Shown here: positions 44,772 to 55,667 of the stretch, one piece after another | Layout of the letters: each line of letters opens with the position of its first letter | How positions within the stretch are numbered: the first letter of the stretch is position 1 | Origin: Adiantum capillus-veneris | Lineage: Eukaryota > Streptophyta > Polypodiopsida > Polypodiales > Pteridaceae | Direction of reading: 5' to 3' | Length of the DNA: 64,000 nt | NCBI GenBank assembly: GCA_014529385.2 | Contig: CM043959.1 | Location: 54,686,253 to 54,750,252 of the forward strand | Position numbers and translations under genes: made by a program | The notes under the pieces: generated by a model | What the model saw: only the letters and a program-made list of their open reading frames with translations | Told to the model about the DNA's origin: nothing | The model's database searches: none

Positions 44772-45129
44772 GCAAATGTACAAAATGTTAGAAAATGAAC
44801 AAAAATTTTTGTCTTATAAGACTCTCTTTTTCCTTATTTGTGCACAAAAATAAAGTAGTATGCATGCTTAGATCAAGTTTGTGGAGACGACGTCTCCCAA
44901 ACACCAAGTAGAGCTTGTCACTCTACTATGGAAGACTGATAGGACTAATGTGCAGACATGCTTGCGGCAGCCTCAGGCTCTCAAGCGCCAAATGGACTAG
45001 TCATCCATTATGGAATGATGTCGTAGGGTAACATAGGGATCCTCTACCCGCTAAGAAAAGGACTCATGCATATGCTTTATCTTCTCTACACCATAGTCGA
45101 GGACGACTATGATTTCAAGAGAGAGGTAA
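44772..45129 (+). other. 3' untranslated region and polypurine tract
   Basis: About 350 nt without coding potential, containing CATAGTCGAGGACGACTATG, common in this position in chromoviruses. The purine tract AAGAGAGAGGTAA directly precedes the 3' LTR. Confidence 0.8.
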
Positions 45130-46722
45130 TGTCATAATAATCAATATCTAATTCTCCTAAATGATTTTCTCATATTAAACTGATCATTTAATGTGGGGAA
45201 GTGCCAAGGGAGAAAAAGCTAGAATATTGGTTAAGTTAGCAGACCGGCCACAGTAGGGATCCAAAGGAGGGAAAATAGGGATCCAAAGGGGGGGCCATCT
45301 GCAGAAGAGCCATGTGAAACAACGGGCTAAAAAGACCCTAAGGTTTAGCCCATTAAGACTTCCAAAATGCTAAGGTTCCAAAATTCAAAGGTTGTGTCCA
45401 AAGGTCAACCTTAGGGAAAATTGGATGCTTAGTGTGTGTGCCCAAAAAGTCTTTCTGCATCCCTACATGGGAGGGGGCGAGCCCCAAAGCTAGGGGATGA
45501 GAGAGAAAACCACACACACACACACAGGCTCCCTTTACACAAAGGGAATGAGGGACACATGTCAGCTCCCTAGGCCAGATGCCCACAAGGTGTGCCCAAT
45601 TCCTATTGGAAGACCCTTGAAGTGGACCAATGAGAATTAAGCTAGAGTAAATCTAGTTTAATTAATTTAAAAACATTTAATAAAAGAAACCAATAAGAAT
45701 TAAGTGTCCTAGAAGACTATTGGGCAGTCTCCCAAGGGGTCCAATGAGCATTCAGAAGCCCCATGGCTTGCCCGATTCCTATTGGCCAGGAGGCAAAGGG
45801 GTCCAATGAGAGTTTAGTTTAATTATTTAATTATCTAAAGCTCTCACAAAAGGGGAAAGGGGGACACATGTCAGAAGGCTATCACTTATGCTGCTTAATT
45901 CCTATTGGCTTGACCTGGGGAGGTCCAATGAGGAAAAAGGCAGCCTAACTTAGCAGCTAGGGCTCGCCCAAGAGAGAGGGGGGGCTGATTTTTGCTGGGC
46001 ATTCCACTCTCACACTGACACACTTGACCATGTGTGAAGGAAAAACACTCTATCTCCTCCCAAGCTTTAATGGAGAGCTCATCACCTACTCCAAGCTTGT
46101 GAGATAGAAGCCTACATCAACACTCTCTTGGCATGTGGATGCAAATCCAACCAAGAGCCAAGCTTCAATGCATGCTCATCTTCTCTACCAAGCTAATTAC
46201 TAAGCTAAGCTATGCTAATATGAGTGATTATGTGAGGAGATGTACTTCTTTCTCGTAAGATACTTCTTTTTCCTCTCAATCTACTCTCATACCCTGCTAG
46301 CTCTCACCATCTTTGAAGGTGTGTGAGGTCTTGGGTCTGAGAACGGGGATAATTCAAGTTGTGTTTGATTAAGTGTTTTGCTTGGTGTATGAAGCTTTCA
46401 TCTTCATTGCACTAGCTAGTCTTGAAGGAACACAAAGAATTGTATTGTACAATGTCTCTCTTGATGGGAGAAACCATAATACAAAGCCTTTTGGAGGGGG
46501 GACCGGCTCCATGCAAATCCGGTCCTCAACTGTTGTCAATAGTTTAATTGCTCTCTCTTTTGAAAGTATTGTCGATGCTATCTAACTAGGTGTTATGCTT
46601 TTTGTTGCTCTCTCCACCCAAGCACTCTTGTAATTCTCATTAGGAATCTATTCTAATGAAATGCCCACTATGTTCATGCTAATTTCCGCTACAAATAAGA
46701 TTTTAGGCCATTAAATGTTACA
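45130..46722 (+). repeat. 3' LTR of the chromovirus
   Basis: 1593 bp, same length as the 5' LTR. Differences seen by eye: T/G near 37932 against its partner, A/G near 38269, T/C near 38455, C/G near 38620, and two near the right end (G/A, C/G). Confidence 0.97.
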
Positions 46723-46727
46723 CGCAG
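46723..46727. repeat. Target-site duplication, right copy (CGCAG)
   Basis: Identical to 37807-37811. Confidence 0.95.
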
Positions 46728-47965
46728 ATAAAAACTCTAACACATAGAACTCCACCCCTACTCAGAAAGAGCTTAAGCGATGGAAGAATTTTTTCATTGA
46801 TGATGGCTACTTACTCCACAAGGGTAGAGTATGTGTGCCAAAGGACTCAGACACTAGGCGCCAAATCTTATTTGAGTGTCACGATAGTCCAAGTGCTGGT
46901 CATCTAGGTATTCGTAAGACATATGCCTAAGTTCGACGGCAATTTTATTGGCCGGGCTTACATCATGATGTTCAAGAGAACATACTAAACTGCCAACAAT
47001 GCCAAGTTAATAAAGCAGAGTGCCTCAAGGTAGGTGGCCTTTTACATCCTTTAGAGATTCCACAAGGTAAGTGGGAGAGTATCTCCGATGGATTTTGTAG
47101 TAGGACTACCTACTACAAATCGTGGCCATGATGCCACTTGGGTAATTGTAGACCATCTCACAAAGATGGGTCGATTCATTCCAACTAAAACTACGGTTAA
47201 GACACCAAAATTAGCACGGCTATTTGTAGAGCATATATATAAACTCTACGGTCTTCTAGCTAGTATCATTAGTGACAGAGATCGAAAGTTCGATAATCAT
47301 TTCAGGAGAGCTGTGTTCCAAAAGTTGAAAACTAAACTTAATCTAAGTACGGCTGATCGTTCATAAACGGATGGTCAAACCGAAAGATTTAATCAAGTGC
47401 TAGAAGATATGCTACGAGCATACGTTAGCAAGAAGCAAACCAATTGGAAAGACTACTTACCTATATTGGAATTTGCTTCTAATAGTTCAAATCATGTGAG
47501 TACAGGGTTTAGTCCGTTTATGCTTTTATATGGATTTCAACCTAGATCACCCGTTACGGTGGGGTCGGCTAAGGAGAAGATACAACAAGCGAAGGATTTT
47601 CTCCAGGACCATTTTTTCATGCTTCGATTTGCTTGACAGAATGTTAACCAAGCTCAAGATCGATATAAGAAGTACGCAGATGAGCATCTTTGTCTTGCTA
47701 CTTTCGAAGAAGGAGACAAGGTTTTTCTCAAAGTTCCGGAGCATTCAGAAAGTCTGAAGACGGGAAAAGTTTCTAAACTTTCACCATGCTATTGTGGACC
47801 GTTTACCATTTTTAAATGTATACGTCAAGTGGCCTATAAGTTAGCTTTCCTAGAGCACTCACGAGTTCATCCTGTTTTTCATGTTAGTCGTTTACAAAAA
47901 CAGCTAGGACAGAATGATAATGTCATTGACACAGGTGTGTTAGTTGACCTTATGACAGATCAAAC
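46728..47965 (+). pseudogene. Old gypsy element: integrase (right part of the split element)
   Basis: Continues the frame interrupted at 37811. It carries the integrase zinc site (HDSPSAGHLG...CQQCQ), then SMDFVVGLPTTNRG (first Asp), IISDRDRKF (second Asp), a stop where family members have PQTDGQTE, then the catalytic Glu in [18 protein letters not shown] and the SH3-like part HPVFHVSRLQKQLG. Defects: stops at about 46747, 46928 and 47364, one frameshift near 47088 and another near 47640. At 47364 the lost codon was evidently Gln (CAA to TAA). The chromodomain expected after 47930 is missing and replaced by repeated polypurine-like units. Confidence 0.85.
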
Positions 47966-48062
47966 ACAAATTAGGAAGGGGGGAATGTCTGATGACAGAT
48001 CAAGGGACGACACAAATTAGGAAGGGGGGAATGTTTGATGACAAATTAGGAAGGGGGGAATG
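47966..48062 (+). repeat. Triplicated polypurine-tract unit
   Basis: ATTAGGAAGGGGGGAATG occurs three times at about 47969, 48017 and 48045, the last two followed by TTTGATGACA. Each copy looks like a polypurine tract plus the first bases of an LTR. Confidence 0.85.
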
Positions 48063-48730
48063 TTTGATGACAGATCAAACAGGCGCCCAACTGGTCGGAC
48101 ATGAAGCCGAACACTACATTTGTACTCTATTAGTTTTCCGAGCTAGTGTAGTAATACTCTGTGTAAATCCCAATTCCAGAGTAACAATCAATCCATGAGT
48201 TGTAATTTTGTCATGTTATTTGTAAAGGTCCGTGTGAGCCGACCAAACTGGCCATTTAGAATTCCCTAGGTATAAATGTCAATAACCTTAATGTGAAAGA
48301 AAGCTTATTTTCAAAAGAAGAAGGGAGCTCAAAAAACATACGCTCAAGCTACGAGCTGCTCCAATTTGTAATCGATGCAACTGATGAATGGGTAATCAGT
48401 TTTCAAATACGAAAGTTGCATTGTGTTACTCTCTCTTTGATCTTTAATTTAAGTGTAAGAATTATCAGTTTTGTTGTGGTTTGCGACTACACGTCTGTGA
48501 GCTATAATTGCATATTTGAGTGCTTAAATAACTGTTTTTAGTCGTTTTGACCATAGGAGAGTGTTCTTAGACCATAGGACGACATTTTTGCATATTCTAT
48601 TGCAATTTTTAAGACCTTTTTCATGATGGATCGTGATTTTGGTACCTTGTCGGATTGCGACCAGACTTGCTAGTATAGTGACCCTAGGTGTCCTAGACCT
48701 CCTCCTAAAGTTTCGTTGCATTTCGAGTCC
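48061..48730 (+). repeat. Probable LTR of the old gypsy element (right end approximate)
   Basis: Begins TGTTTGATGACAG after the last polypurine tract. A TATA-like TATAAATG is at about 48271. No second copy in the window, so the right boundary is a guess. Confidence 0.5.
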
Positions 48731-48935
48731 GTTCGAGTGCCGAAATGGCGTGATAACCTAGAGCTGTAAGAAAGGACATAGGCAGATTTCCTTGATCTTT
48801 GAGTGTTGGTTTGCTTGTTGAGCTAGTGTGTTTTCTTGTTAAGGTTCACTTTGTGAGATTGACAATCTCATAGAGTCTCCGTGTCCCATCTGAGTCACTT
48901 TCCCTGAGTATTGACATTATGTTAGTGCCAGAAAG

Positions 48936-50282
48936 CTATGTTGCAGACGTCCGTCGCGGCGACTCGCTAACACAATTCCCATTGGATTTTACTCTAAAAG
49001 TAGGGCATTTAGTGGTACTATGCAGACCATAGAAAACTAAGCACCATTGTTGCTCCCTTCTTGGATACATATGTTTGTTTTGTGGAGCACGATTGTCTCT
49101 AAGACTCTCTTGAATGGCCCTAGTGAGATCTGCTAAAGTCATCTCAGATATCTTTGGCTCCTTAGCAATAGGCTTTAGGGTCATTGGCTGATGCCCCGAT
49201 GCTTGCAAGCTAGTAGATTTAGGCTCAAAAGACACTCTTTCTCTTTGAATCATTAAATTATCCTCCAATTGGATCACATTGTTGGTGATTGGTTCCCAAG
49301 TGGTGATACCACCATTTTAGACATCCTCATGTCGTAATCCTATAATGAATCTATCAAGCAATTGGTTATTATTGAAACACTCATTTGAATTACAACAAGA
49401 ATTCAAATGCTTCAAGCGACTAATAATCTCTCTCATGGACTCTCCTTCCTCTCATTGGACTTTCTGGAGTTGAGATGCTACACCCCAAAGCACTCCCTCT
49501 CGTATGTATTCCTTCAAGAATAGTCTCCTAAGAGTAGGGTAAGTCATTTTTTCTTCCACCCTTAGGGTTCTATACCAATCCCCAGCCTTCCCACTTAAGG
49601 TTAGGCTTAACGCATTACTCTTATGCAAGTCATTGTGTTCTCCTAGAGAATCACATGTTTCTTCGATATACTTTCTCACATCCCCGTCTTCACTAAATTT
49701 TTGTGTGAGCTTGGCTATTTGTACTGCTTTACTTCTAGGCTCCCTATTAGGTGTGTTACGCATATGCTCAGCAATAGATCAACCAAAAGCTTGAGAAAAT
49801 GTTGCCAAGTCACCTAAGTGAGCAGGTACCATGGGTAAAGGCGCTCCAGAGACTACATGTGGAGTAGGTATTGGCATTGGGCTTGGCGCATAGGAAGCCC
49901 TTGGGTTCCAAGTTTGGTATGGTGTTGTGCCATGTGGTGTCCCAAAGTTCATGTGTGGCCCTAGGCATAGCAGATGCCGGATGTAACATGCAAATGATAG
50001 CAGTATGGTCCCATTGAAATAAGAGCTTGGGTGTTGTGGTTGTGGAGCATAAGTTGTTGAAACAATGGGAGGGGTGGGAGCTATATGGGTACGAGGACCT
50101 ATAGGTGCATATGATTGATACACACTTGTAGGTACTGTTGCCGGCATTGAGCTACCATGTAGCGATGATTTACTAACAAATGAGGTCCATGGCGTGTTCC
50201 TTGGAATGCCCATCACTGGGGTAGGCATGGTAGCCGTGGTGTCATCAAGAGAAAGATGAGCTAGACTTGTAAAGGTAACGCA
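48936..50282 (-). pseudogene. Gypsy gag pseudogene
   Basis: One minus-strand frame with a few stops (near 49778, 49449 and 49318). N-terminal Pro/Thr/Ser/Tyr-rich region (49779-50282), then a gag domain (49452-49763: QIAKLTQKFSEDGDVRKYI, TLSGKAGDWYRTL, YPTLRRLFLKEY), then 49277-48936 with a knuckle-like CLVFYGLHSTTKC that has lost one Cys. The order matches a Ty3-type gag. Its 5' end is cut by the PLE starting at about 50283. No pol follows on this strand. It does not look like the same family as the Tat gag at 22.7-23.0 kb. Confidence 0.7.
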
Positions 50283-50411
50283 TCTAGGAAAGTGAAAGCT
50301 TGTATTAGCCATAACTTGCTCAAAAAGTGTCAAAAATTCAATTTTGAAACTTACTGTGAGCCTGTGTAGTGAGGAACCTCTGGAGTGAAATTCACTTCAT
50401 TCTGGGCACAT

Positions 50412-51130
50412 AGACATTATACGTGTATGATGTTTGAAGGCCAGATCTAAAAGTCAAATTTCACTTTTGACCACATGGGAGGGTTGGAAATGATGTGTTC
50501 AGCTTGCTTGCAAAATTGCAACTCATTTGGACACATACTTTTGTATTTAAAGTGAATTTTGCAGATACAAGACTGGAAAGGTGGAAAAGAGGTAATTTTG
50601 AGCAATTTTGACATCCAAAATTTGCTATGATCACATATTCTTGTTGTATGCATCAAGGAGCACCTTGGGTAGAAATATAAGTGAATTTTGAGCCAGTAGT
50701 CTTTATATGCACATAAAGTCTCATAGGCCAGATCTGGGTCAAATCAGACATTTGAGTATACCTCAGTGTCCTAGAGCATAAAAGAAGTCCCTAGCCAAAA
50801 TTTCATAGAATTTGGAGCTCATTTGGGCTTGCAAAGAGAAAAAGATAGAAAATTGCAGATTTAGGCTTGTATTGCTCTTAACTTGCTCAAAAAATGTCCA
50901 GATTGAATTCTGAAACTTGTTGAGGGTTGCTTGAGTGATAAGGAATCAGTGGAACAAAAGTCACCTCATTTTGCCACGAAAGACTTTATATGTGTAAAAT
51001 GTCTCAAGTGTCAAAATAAAGGTCAAATTCACAAACTGAAACTTGCAGTGGGTAGAGGACATCAAGGAGAGCTTACATACCAAATTTTGTCATATTTTGA
51101 GCACATAGACTTCATATGCGTATGTTGTCT
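50412..51130. repeat. Four 24-bp palindromes in PLE copy 2
   Basis: At 50412-50435, 50699-50722, 50981-51004 and 51107-51130, corresponding to those of copy 1 in opposite orientation. They are more diverged (centres ATACGTGTAT, TATGCACATA, TATATGTGTA, ATATGCGTAT), yet the AGAC...GTCT arms are mostly kept. Confidence 0.85.
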
Positions 51131-51559
51131 CTAGCCCTAATTTGGAGGTGAAAACTCACAGTGAGCTTCCAGAATTGTTAAGCACTATAAAGATAGCCTA
51201 GTGACCAAGTTTCAACAAATTTGGGTCACATTTGGTCAAGATACAAGCAAAAATCCTTGATCCTGAAACTGTTTTGAGTGCTGTTTCAAGTGCAATTCAC
51301 AAAACTGCTCTAACTTTTGATAGACAAGTCCAAATTGAGTCAAGTATAGCCAGGACAAAATCTTGTGGGCAATAGGACCACTACATGCAAAAAATCAAGG
51401 AGAAGGAATAAATTTTGGCTCCCTCTTACCAACCCACACGAGTACAAACTCAAAAGTTTTAGTAAGCAACTGGCCTACTCTTGGGTCTCAAGTACATCCC
51501 ACCTCCTCCCAATCCTACACCCAAACACCTCCTAGAAGCACATTGAAAGCTTAGGAAGA

Positions 51560-53170
51560 AACTTACACCTTAAAGATTTCTTCAAAGCCAAAGAAACCCC
51601 TCCTTTTCTCCATTTAAATTACCCAACCTCTATTGGAAACCACCCAAAGAGAATCCCTCTCTAGAAACTATCACAGAACTTAACAAACTTCATCTTAAAC
51701 ATAAATTGGATAGCTACAACACTTCTTGCTCTAAATCTACAAAGTTTGTACATCTAGTCATCAAATATCTCTCACAAGATAACTCCATTCTCATTAAACC
51801 CCCCGACAAAAGCTTTGTTCTTACTATCCTCTCAAAGGAATGGTATGAGAATGAGGCACTTAGACAACTCAATGACCCCATCACCTATCAACCAACCACC
51901 CCTCACAACTACCTAGCCTCTCTCCTCTCTACCATCATCCATAGATACACCCTCCTCCCCATGGAACAACGTATCTTCATCCTTGCACCCCTCTCAAAAC
52001 CTTTCAAACCCTGCCAAACCTACTTCCTCCCTAAATTACATAAAACATACCTTGTTGCTAGACCTATTTGTGCTTACAATGGCTATTTTTTGGAAAATGC
52101 ATCAAAATGGTTACTCATAGAGCTATACCCTATCCTGTTAAGTTACAAACAACATCTAAAAGATTACCTGTCCCTAATCAAAGAACTACACCATACCCAT
52201 TTTCCACCAAACTCCCTCCTCTTTACCTTTGATATAAACTCCCTCTATCCTAGCATCCCTATAAACCAAAGAATGCTCTAAAAATAACCATTTGTAAACA
52301 CTTCGATCCTCCAAAGACCAACTTCATCATCTCTCTTTATACCCTCATCCTTACACAACACTCCATCAGTTTCAAAAAAATAGAGTTTTCAAGAAAATCA
52401 AAGGCACAACTATGGGATCCAATTTTTCCGTGTTCTATGCTTGTCTTTGCCACCTAGAATCCCAATCCCCACTTCTTAATGACCCAAACCTGGCATAGTT
52501 CAAAAGATTCATAGATGATGCCTTTGGAGTATGGTCAGGCCCTATCGAATCTTTAACACTCGCCCTCAACACCTATGTGGGGACTTTGCTTGAACACATA
52601 AAAATCACCCCCTCCATTTCTACCAATCAAGCCACAATCCTAGACATCCACTTCTTCAAGGGACCCAAATTTTGAACCCACAGCATCCTAGACTCTAATT
52701 GCTACAAAAAACCTCTAAACTCTTTCCACTATATACCATGGATCTCTTGGCACCCTACCCACCAAAAATTAGCCTTCATCAAGTCAGAACTTAGAAGGTA
52801 CATTATGAGAGAAAGCTCCTTCAAATACTACCTTAACACAAGGAACCTCTTTTTCATCAGACTCAGGAAAAGAGGCAATCCTAAGCAAGTGCTTCTCAAA
52901 GTATTCAACTCAATCTCTTATTTAGAAAGGGAAAACCTCTTTAAAAAACCTTTCGCAATAAAAAACCACCCCTTTCCAACCATCTTTAAAATACCTTTTA
53001 CCCCCGAAACTAGAAAACTTCAAGCCTCCTTAGTAATTGGAAAACCTATCCATCAAGCCTGCAAAAATTCTCCAAACCTCTCCCACGTAGATAACCCCAT
53101 CACATGTTGAACCACCGGACCCAATTTACATACACTCCTCAAAAACAAACCTTATGCACAATATTGACAT
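51560..53170 (+). pseudogene. PLE reverse transcriptase, nearly full length but broken
   Basis: 51706-52281 encodes the N-terminal part: IKPPDKSFVLTILSKEWY, EALRQLNDPITY, YFLPKLHKTYLVARPI and FTFDINSLYPSIPI, matching the PLE boxes that usually read like KPADKG...EALRQL, PKIHK...RP and LDV-SLY-NIP. A frame change near 52280 is followed by TMGSNF-like sequence, RFIDDAFGVWSGP (catalytic box, about 52508-52525) and ATILDIHFFKGPKF. 52805-53110 encodes RESSFKYYLNTRNLFFIRL followed by RKRGNPKQVLLKVF (RGYP box now RGNP), then the connector region. A stop precedes any GIY-YIG domain and none was seen afterwards. Non-functional because of at least two frameshifts. Confidence 0.8.
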
Positions 53171-53309
53171 TCAACCTACCCTAACTTACCATCGTTTTTT
53201 TTTTACCTTACTCTTTGTACAGGTTGATGGATCATACTACTTCGGCGCAGTTTATCACCGCTTGCCCCCCATCAAAGTATACCCATACTTTGTCACTATC
53301 TTGCCCGTC

Positions 53310-53490
53310 TTTGTACCCTACTTATGATCCAATCCTTTTTTTGTACCCCACTTATGAGCAAAACCATCTTCTGTACCCCACTTATGAGCAAAACCATTTT
53401 TTGTGCCCCACATATGAGCAAAACCCCTCTTGTTGTACCCCACTTATGGGAAAAACCTTTTTTGTACCCCACTTATGGGCAAAACCTTTT
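53310..53490 (+). repeat. 30-bp tandem repeat in PLE copy 2
   Basis: About six units of TTGTACCCCACTTATGAGCA plus AAACC and a T-run. It matches 29403-29590 in reverse. Confidence 0.9.
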
Positions 53491-53742
53491 TTGGTCACTA
53501 CTCTAAACCTCCTCTGGCACTACTCTTAACCTCCATTGTCAATACTTAACCGAAAAAAAATTCCTTTTTTTTCTTTTGTCACTACTTTACCGCATAATAA
53601 ATTTTTTCTCTTCCTACCTAACTAGAGTGCTTCGTTAGTTGGATTGTAGTGTGCATTGCATAGGAGTAGATACGAAGATGAAATCCTGAAGCAGATTATT
53701 ACTTCTAGTTCTGTCTTAACACATTTATTGCTCAAGGGAGGG

Positions 53743-53746
<4 letters not shown>

Positions 53747-53786
<40 letters not shown>
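53747..53786. repeat. (GA)n microsatellite
   Basis: About 20 GA units between the PLE end and the PPR fragment. Confidence 0.95.
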
Positions 53787-53787
<1 letters not shown>

Positions 53788-53788
<1 letters not shown>

Positions 53789-54286
53789 TTCCAAGAGATG
53801 ACATTCTAGATAGGAAGTTCGTCCAGCACTTTGCTGAGCTTCGTAAGTATTTGGCATACGTGTCAACCAAGCCATTTCCAAGCACAGCGTCTTTTTTCAA
53901 TAGCCTTTTCCCATATCAACGTCTGCATAATGCCAGATGCCTTTAAGATGCAAGTGTAGGTGATTGCACTTGGTGAGATGCCATCTCTTTACATCTGTTG
54001 AAAACAGCCTCGAGCTTCTTGGACCTGTCTCTATTGGGCATATTCTGCAATAATCAATGCACTCCAAGAGACGACCTTCTGGACAAGAATAGAAGCTTCC
54101 AAAGCAAGTTTTATGCTTTGTGAAGTACACCACATTTGGCATACATTTGGCACGCATAGGTGATTGCATCTAGACAGAGGTCCTCACTTTGCATCAGCTA
54201 AAAATAGCCTAGATCTTTCTAACCCTACTCATGTTTTGTGTATCCCGCAATTAGTGCATTCCAAGCGAACAGTAAGCTCCTCAAGC
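53788..54286 (-). pseudogene. PPR-gene fragment
   Basis: Minus-strand broken frames encode PPR pieces: KVLEELTV near 54270, SWNALI-like and GLVDTYAK words near 53870-53900, and MYAKCG-like text near 54130. The sequence style matches the mosaic at 32880-37434. Its upstream end is joined directly to a chromodomain-coding fragment. Confidence 0.75.
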
Positions 54287-54443
54287 ACTTTTGCGATTTA
54301 GACATTCTCCCATGTAGAACCTTCTTCAGGTCTATCTAGCCATTTTACCAACACCTGTCGTCTGACATGATGTCTGGTGTGAAGCTCATGAAAATCCAAA
54401 ATCTTTTTCGGCTCGTGAGGAATGATTGGCGGTTTGACAAACA
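54287..54443 (-). pseudogene. Gypsy chromodomain fragment joined to PPR sequence
   Basis: Minus-strand frame PPIIPHEPKKILDFHEL, then RHHVRRQVLVKWLDRPEEGS followed by TWENV: a classical retrotransposon chromodomain. Directly after TWENV and a stop, the sequence becomes PPR-like (KVLEELTVR). A polypurine-type tract lies just upstream at about 54444-54462. It could be the part missing from the old gypsy element at 47.9 kb, or from a relative. Confidence 0.75.
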
Positions 54444-55667
54444 TTCCCCCCTTCCTAATTTGTGTCGTCCCTTGACACGACCTTGTGCAGTGTTGTCATA
54501 GGGTTGTCTTCAGCTTTGTCTTGAAGCTTGGTCTTCAGCCAACTTTGTCTTAAAGGTTGGTCTTCAGCGTGGGAAGTGCTTTGTGGTTGATGACACTCCC
54601 CCCTTCCTAGAGTGATTCATAGCTGTCGTGTTGTTGATTCGTGATTTGAGTTCGATTGTTGAGGCAACTTTTCTTCTTGTTGCACATTCTTCTCTTTGTT
54701 GCCAGTCTTCGCCGCTATGAAGAGGCATGTTGATGTGTTTAAGCTTGTAGAACAGATTCCTTTGTGGCGTGGACTTTATGTTGGGTTTGTTTTCCATGTC
54801 CGCTGCAATTTGAGTTGTCTACAATAGGTCACCAATGTTGAAGCACTGTTGGAGCTAGTTTTGATTGTTGTTGATGACTCTCTTGTGGAATTTGTCATTG
54901 CTTGTTGTTGTAGGCCATTGCCATTTTTGATGGAGCTTTGTTTTCATCCTTGAAGATAAAAGATGCTCTTGATAAGCATATGGAAACCTGCTGCTTTTGC
55001 TCCAAGTCGTTGTCAATTTATTTGGGTAGCTACTTCCTTATTGTTGATGTAGAAGGAATATATACACAAAGTCAATGATGAGGGTTTCTAGATTAGGGTC
55101 TTAAAACCTGGATGACCAAAGGAAAAAAACCCAGTGGGGAAAAAAGTGCCTTTGAGCATTTGGAATTGAAGTCCCTGTCATGCAAGGTGAGTGGGTTGGA
55201 GAAACAAAGGAAGAGTGCCTAATGCAAGTGCCAATTATGGGACACTCTATATGCTTATGAGAAATTTGTCAAACAAAAGCATGTAGTATAAGAGATGGAG
55301 TTGATGGGTGCTTCAAGGAACAAATGTAGCACATGTGACATCAAAGGATGTCTCAATAACTTCCATGTTTCCAAGAAGGGTTTTCAATGCAAAAGCTTCT
55401 CCACTCATACCTCACTGTGTTGAATGTGTGAGTGTCTTTTGGACCTCCTCCTTCACTTACCACTATACTACAACGACTTCGACTCTTATGCTCACCTATA
55501 CCAGCATGAGTGACACAACGTAATTATACTCAACTCTTCCAGCTTGAGCAGTTCCTAGAATAACTAAGACGCTTAGACCACAGAGAATATTACATGAAGG
55601 TTTGGAACTAACGCCTTGCTCATTTAGTGGCTTAGCTGCCCGACTCTGACTTTTATGCCATGTATTT

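Larger units (their letters stand above)
37812..46722 (+). mobile_element. Intact young Ty3/gypsy chromovirus
   Basis: 8911 bp with two 1593-bp LTRs (TG...CA), 5-bp target duplication, tRNA-iMet primer site, one uninterrupted gag-pol frame ending in a chromodomain, and a polypurine tract. By eye about six substitutions and no indels separate the LTRs (about 0.4%), so the insertion is recent. It sits inside an older gypsy element in the same orientation. Confidence 0.97.
50283..53621 (+). mobile_element. Penelope-like retroelement, copy 2
   Basis: Plus-strand relative of copy 1, co-linear with its 5' region, RT and 3' tandem repeat. The 5' end lies within the pseudo-LTR (TCTAGGAAAGTGAAAGCTTG at 50282), so the hammerhead part is absent. 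The 3' end (CTACCTAA) coincides with the unit boundary deduced from copy 1. It keeps the N-terminal RT that copy 1 lacks. Confidence 0.85.

Noticed and set aside
48376..48418. CTGATGA...GAAA with flanking TGCAAC/GTTGCA, resembling a hammerhead
   Set aside because: The flanks pair with each other, which is wrong for a hammerhead (stems I and III must be separate), and there is no stem II between the two core boxes.
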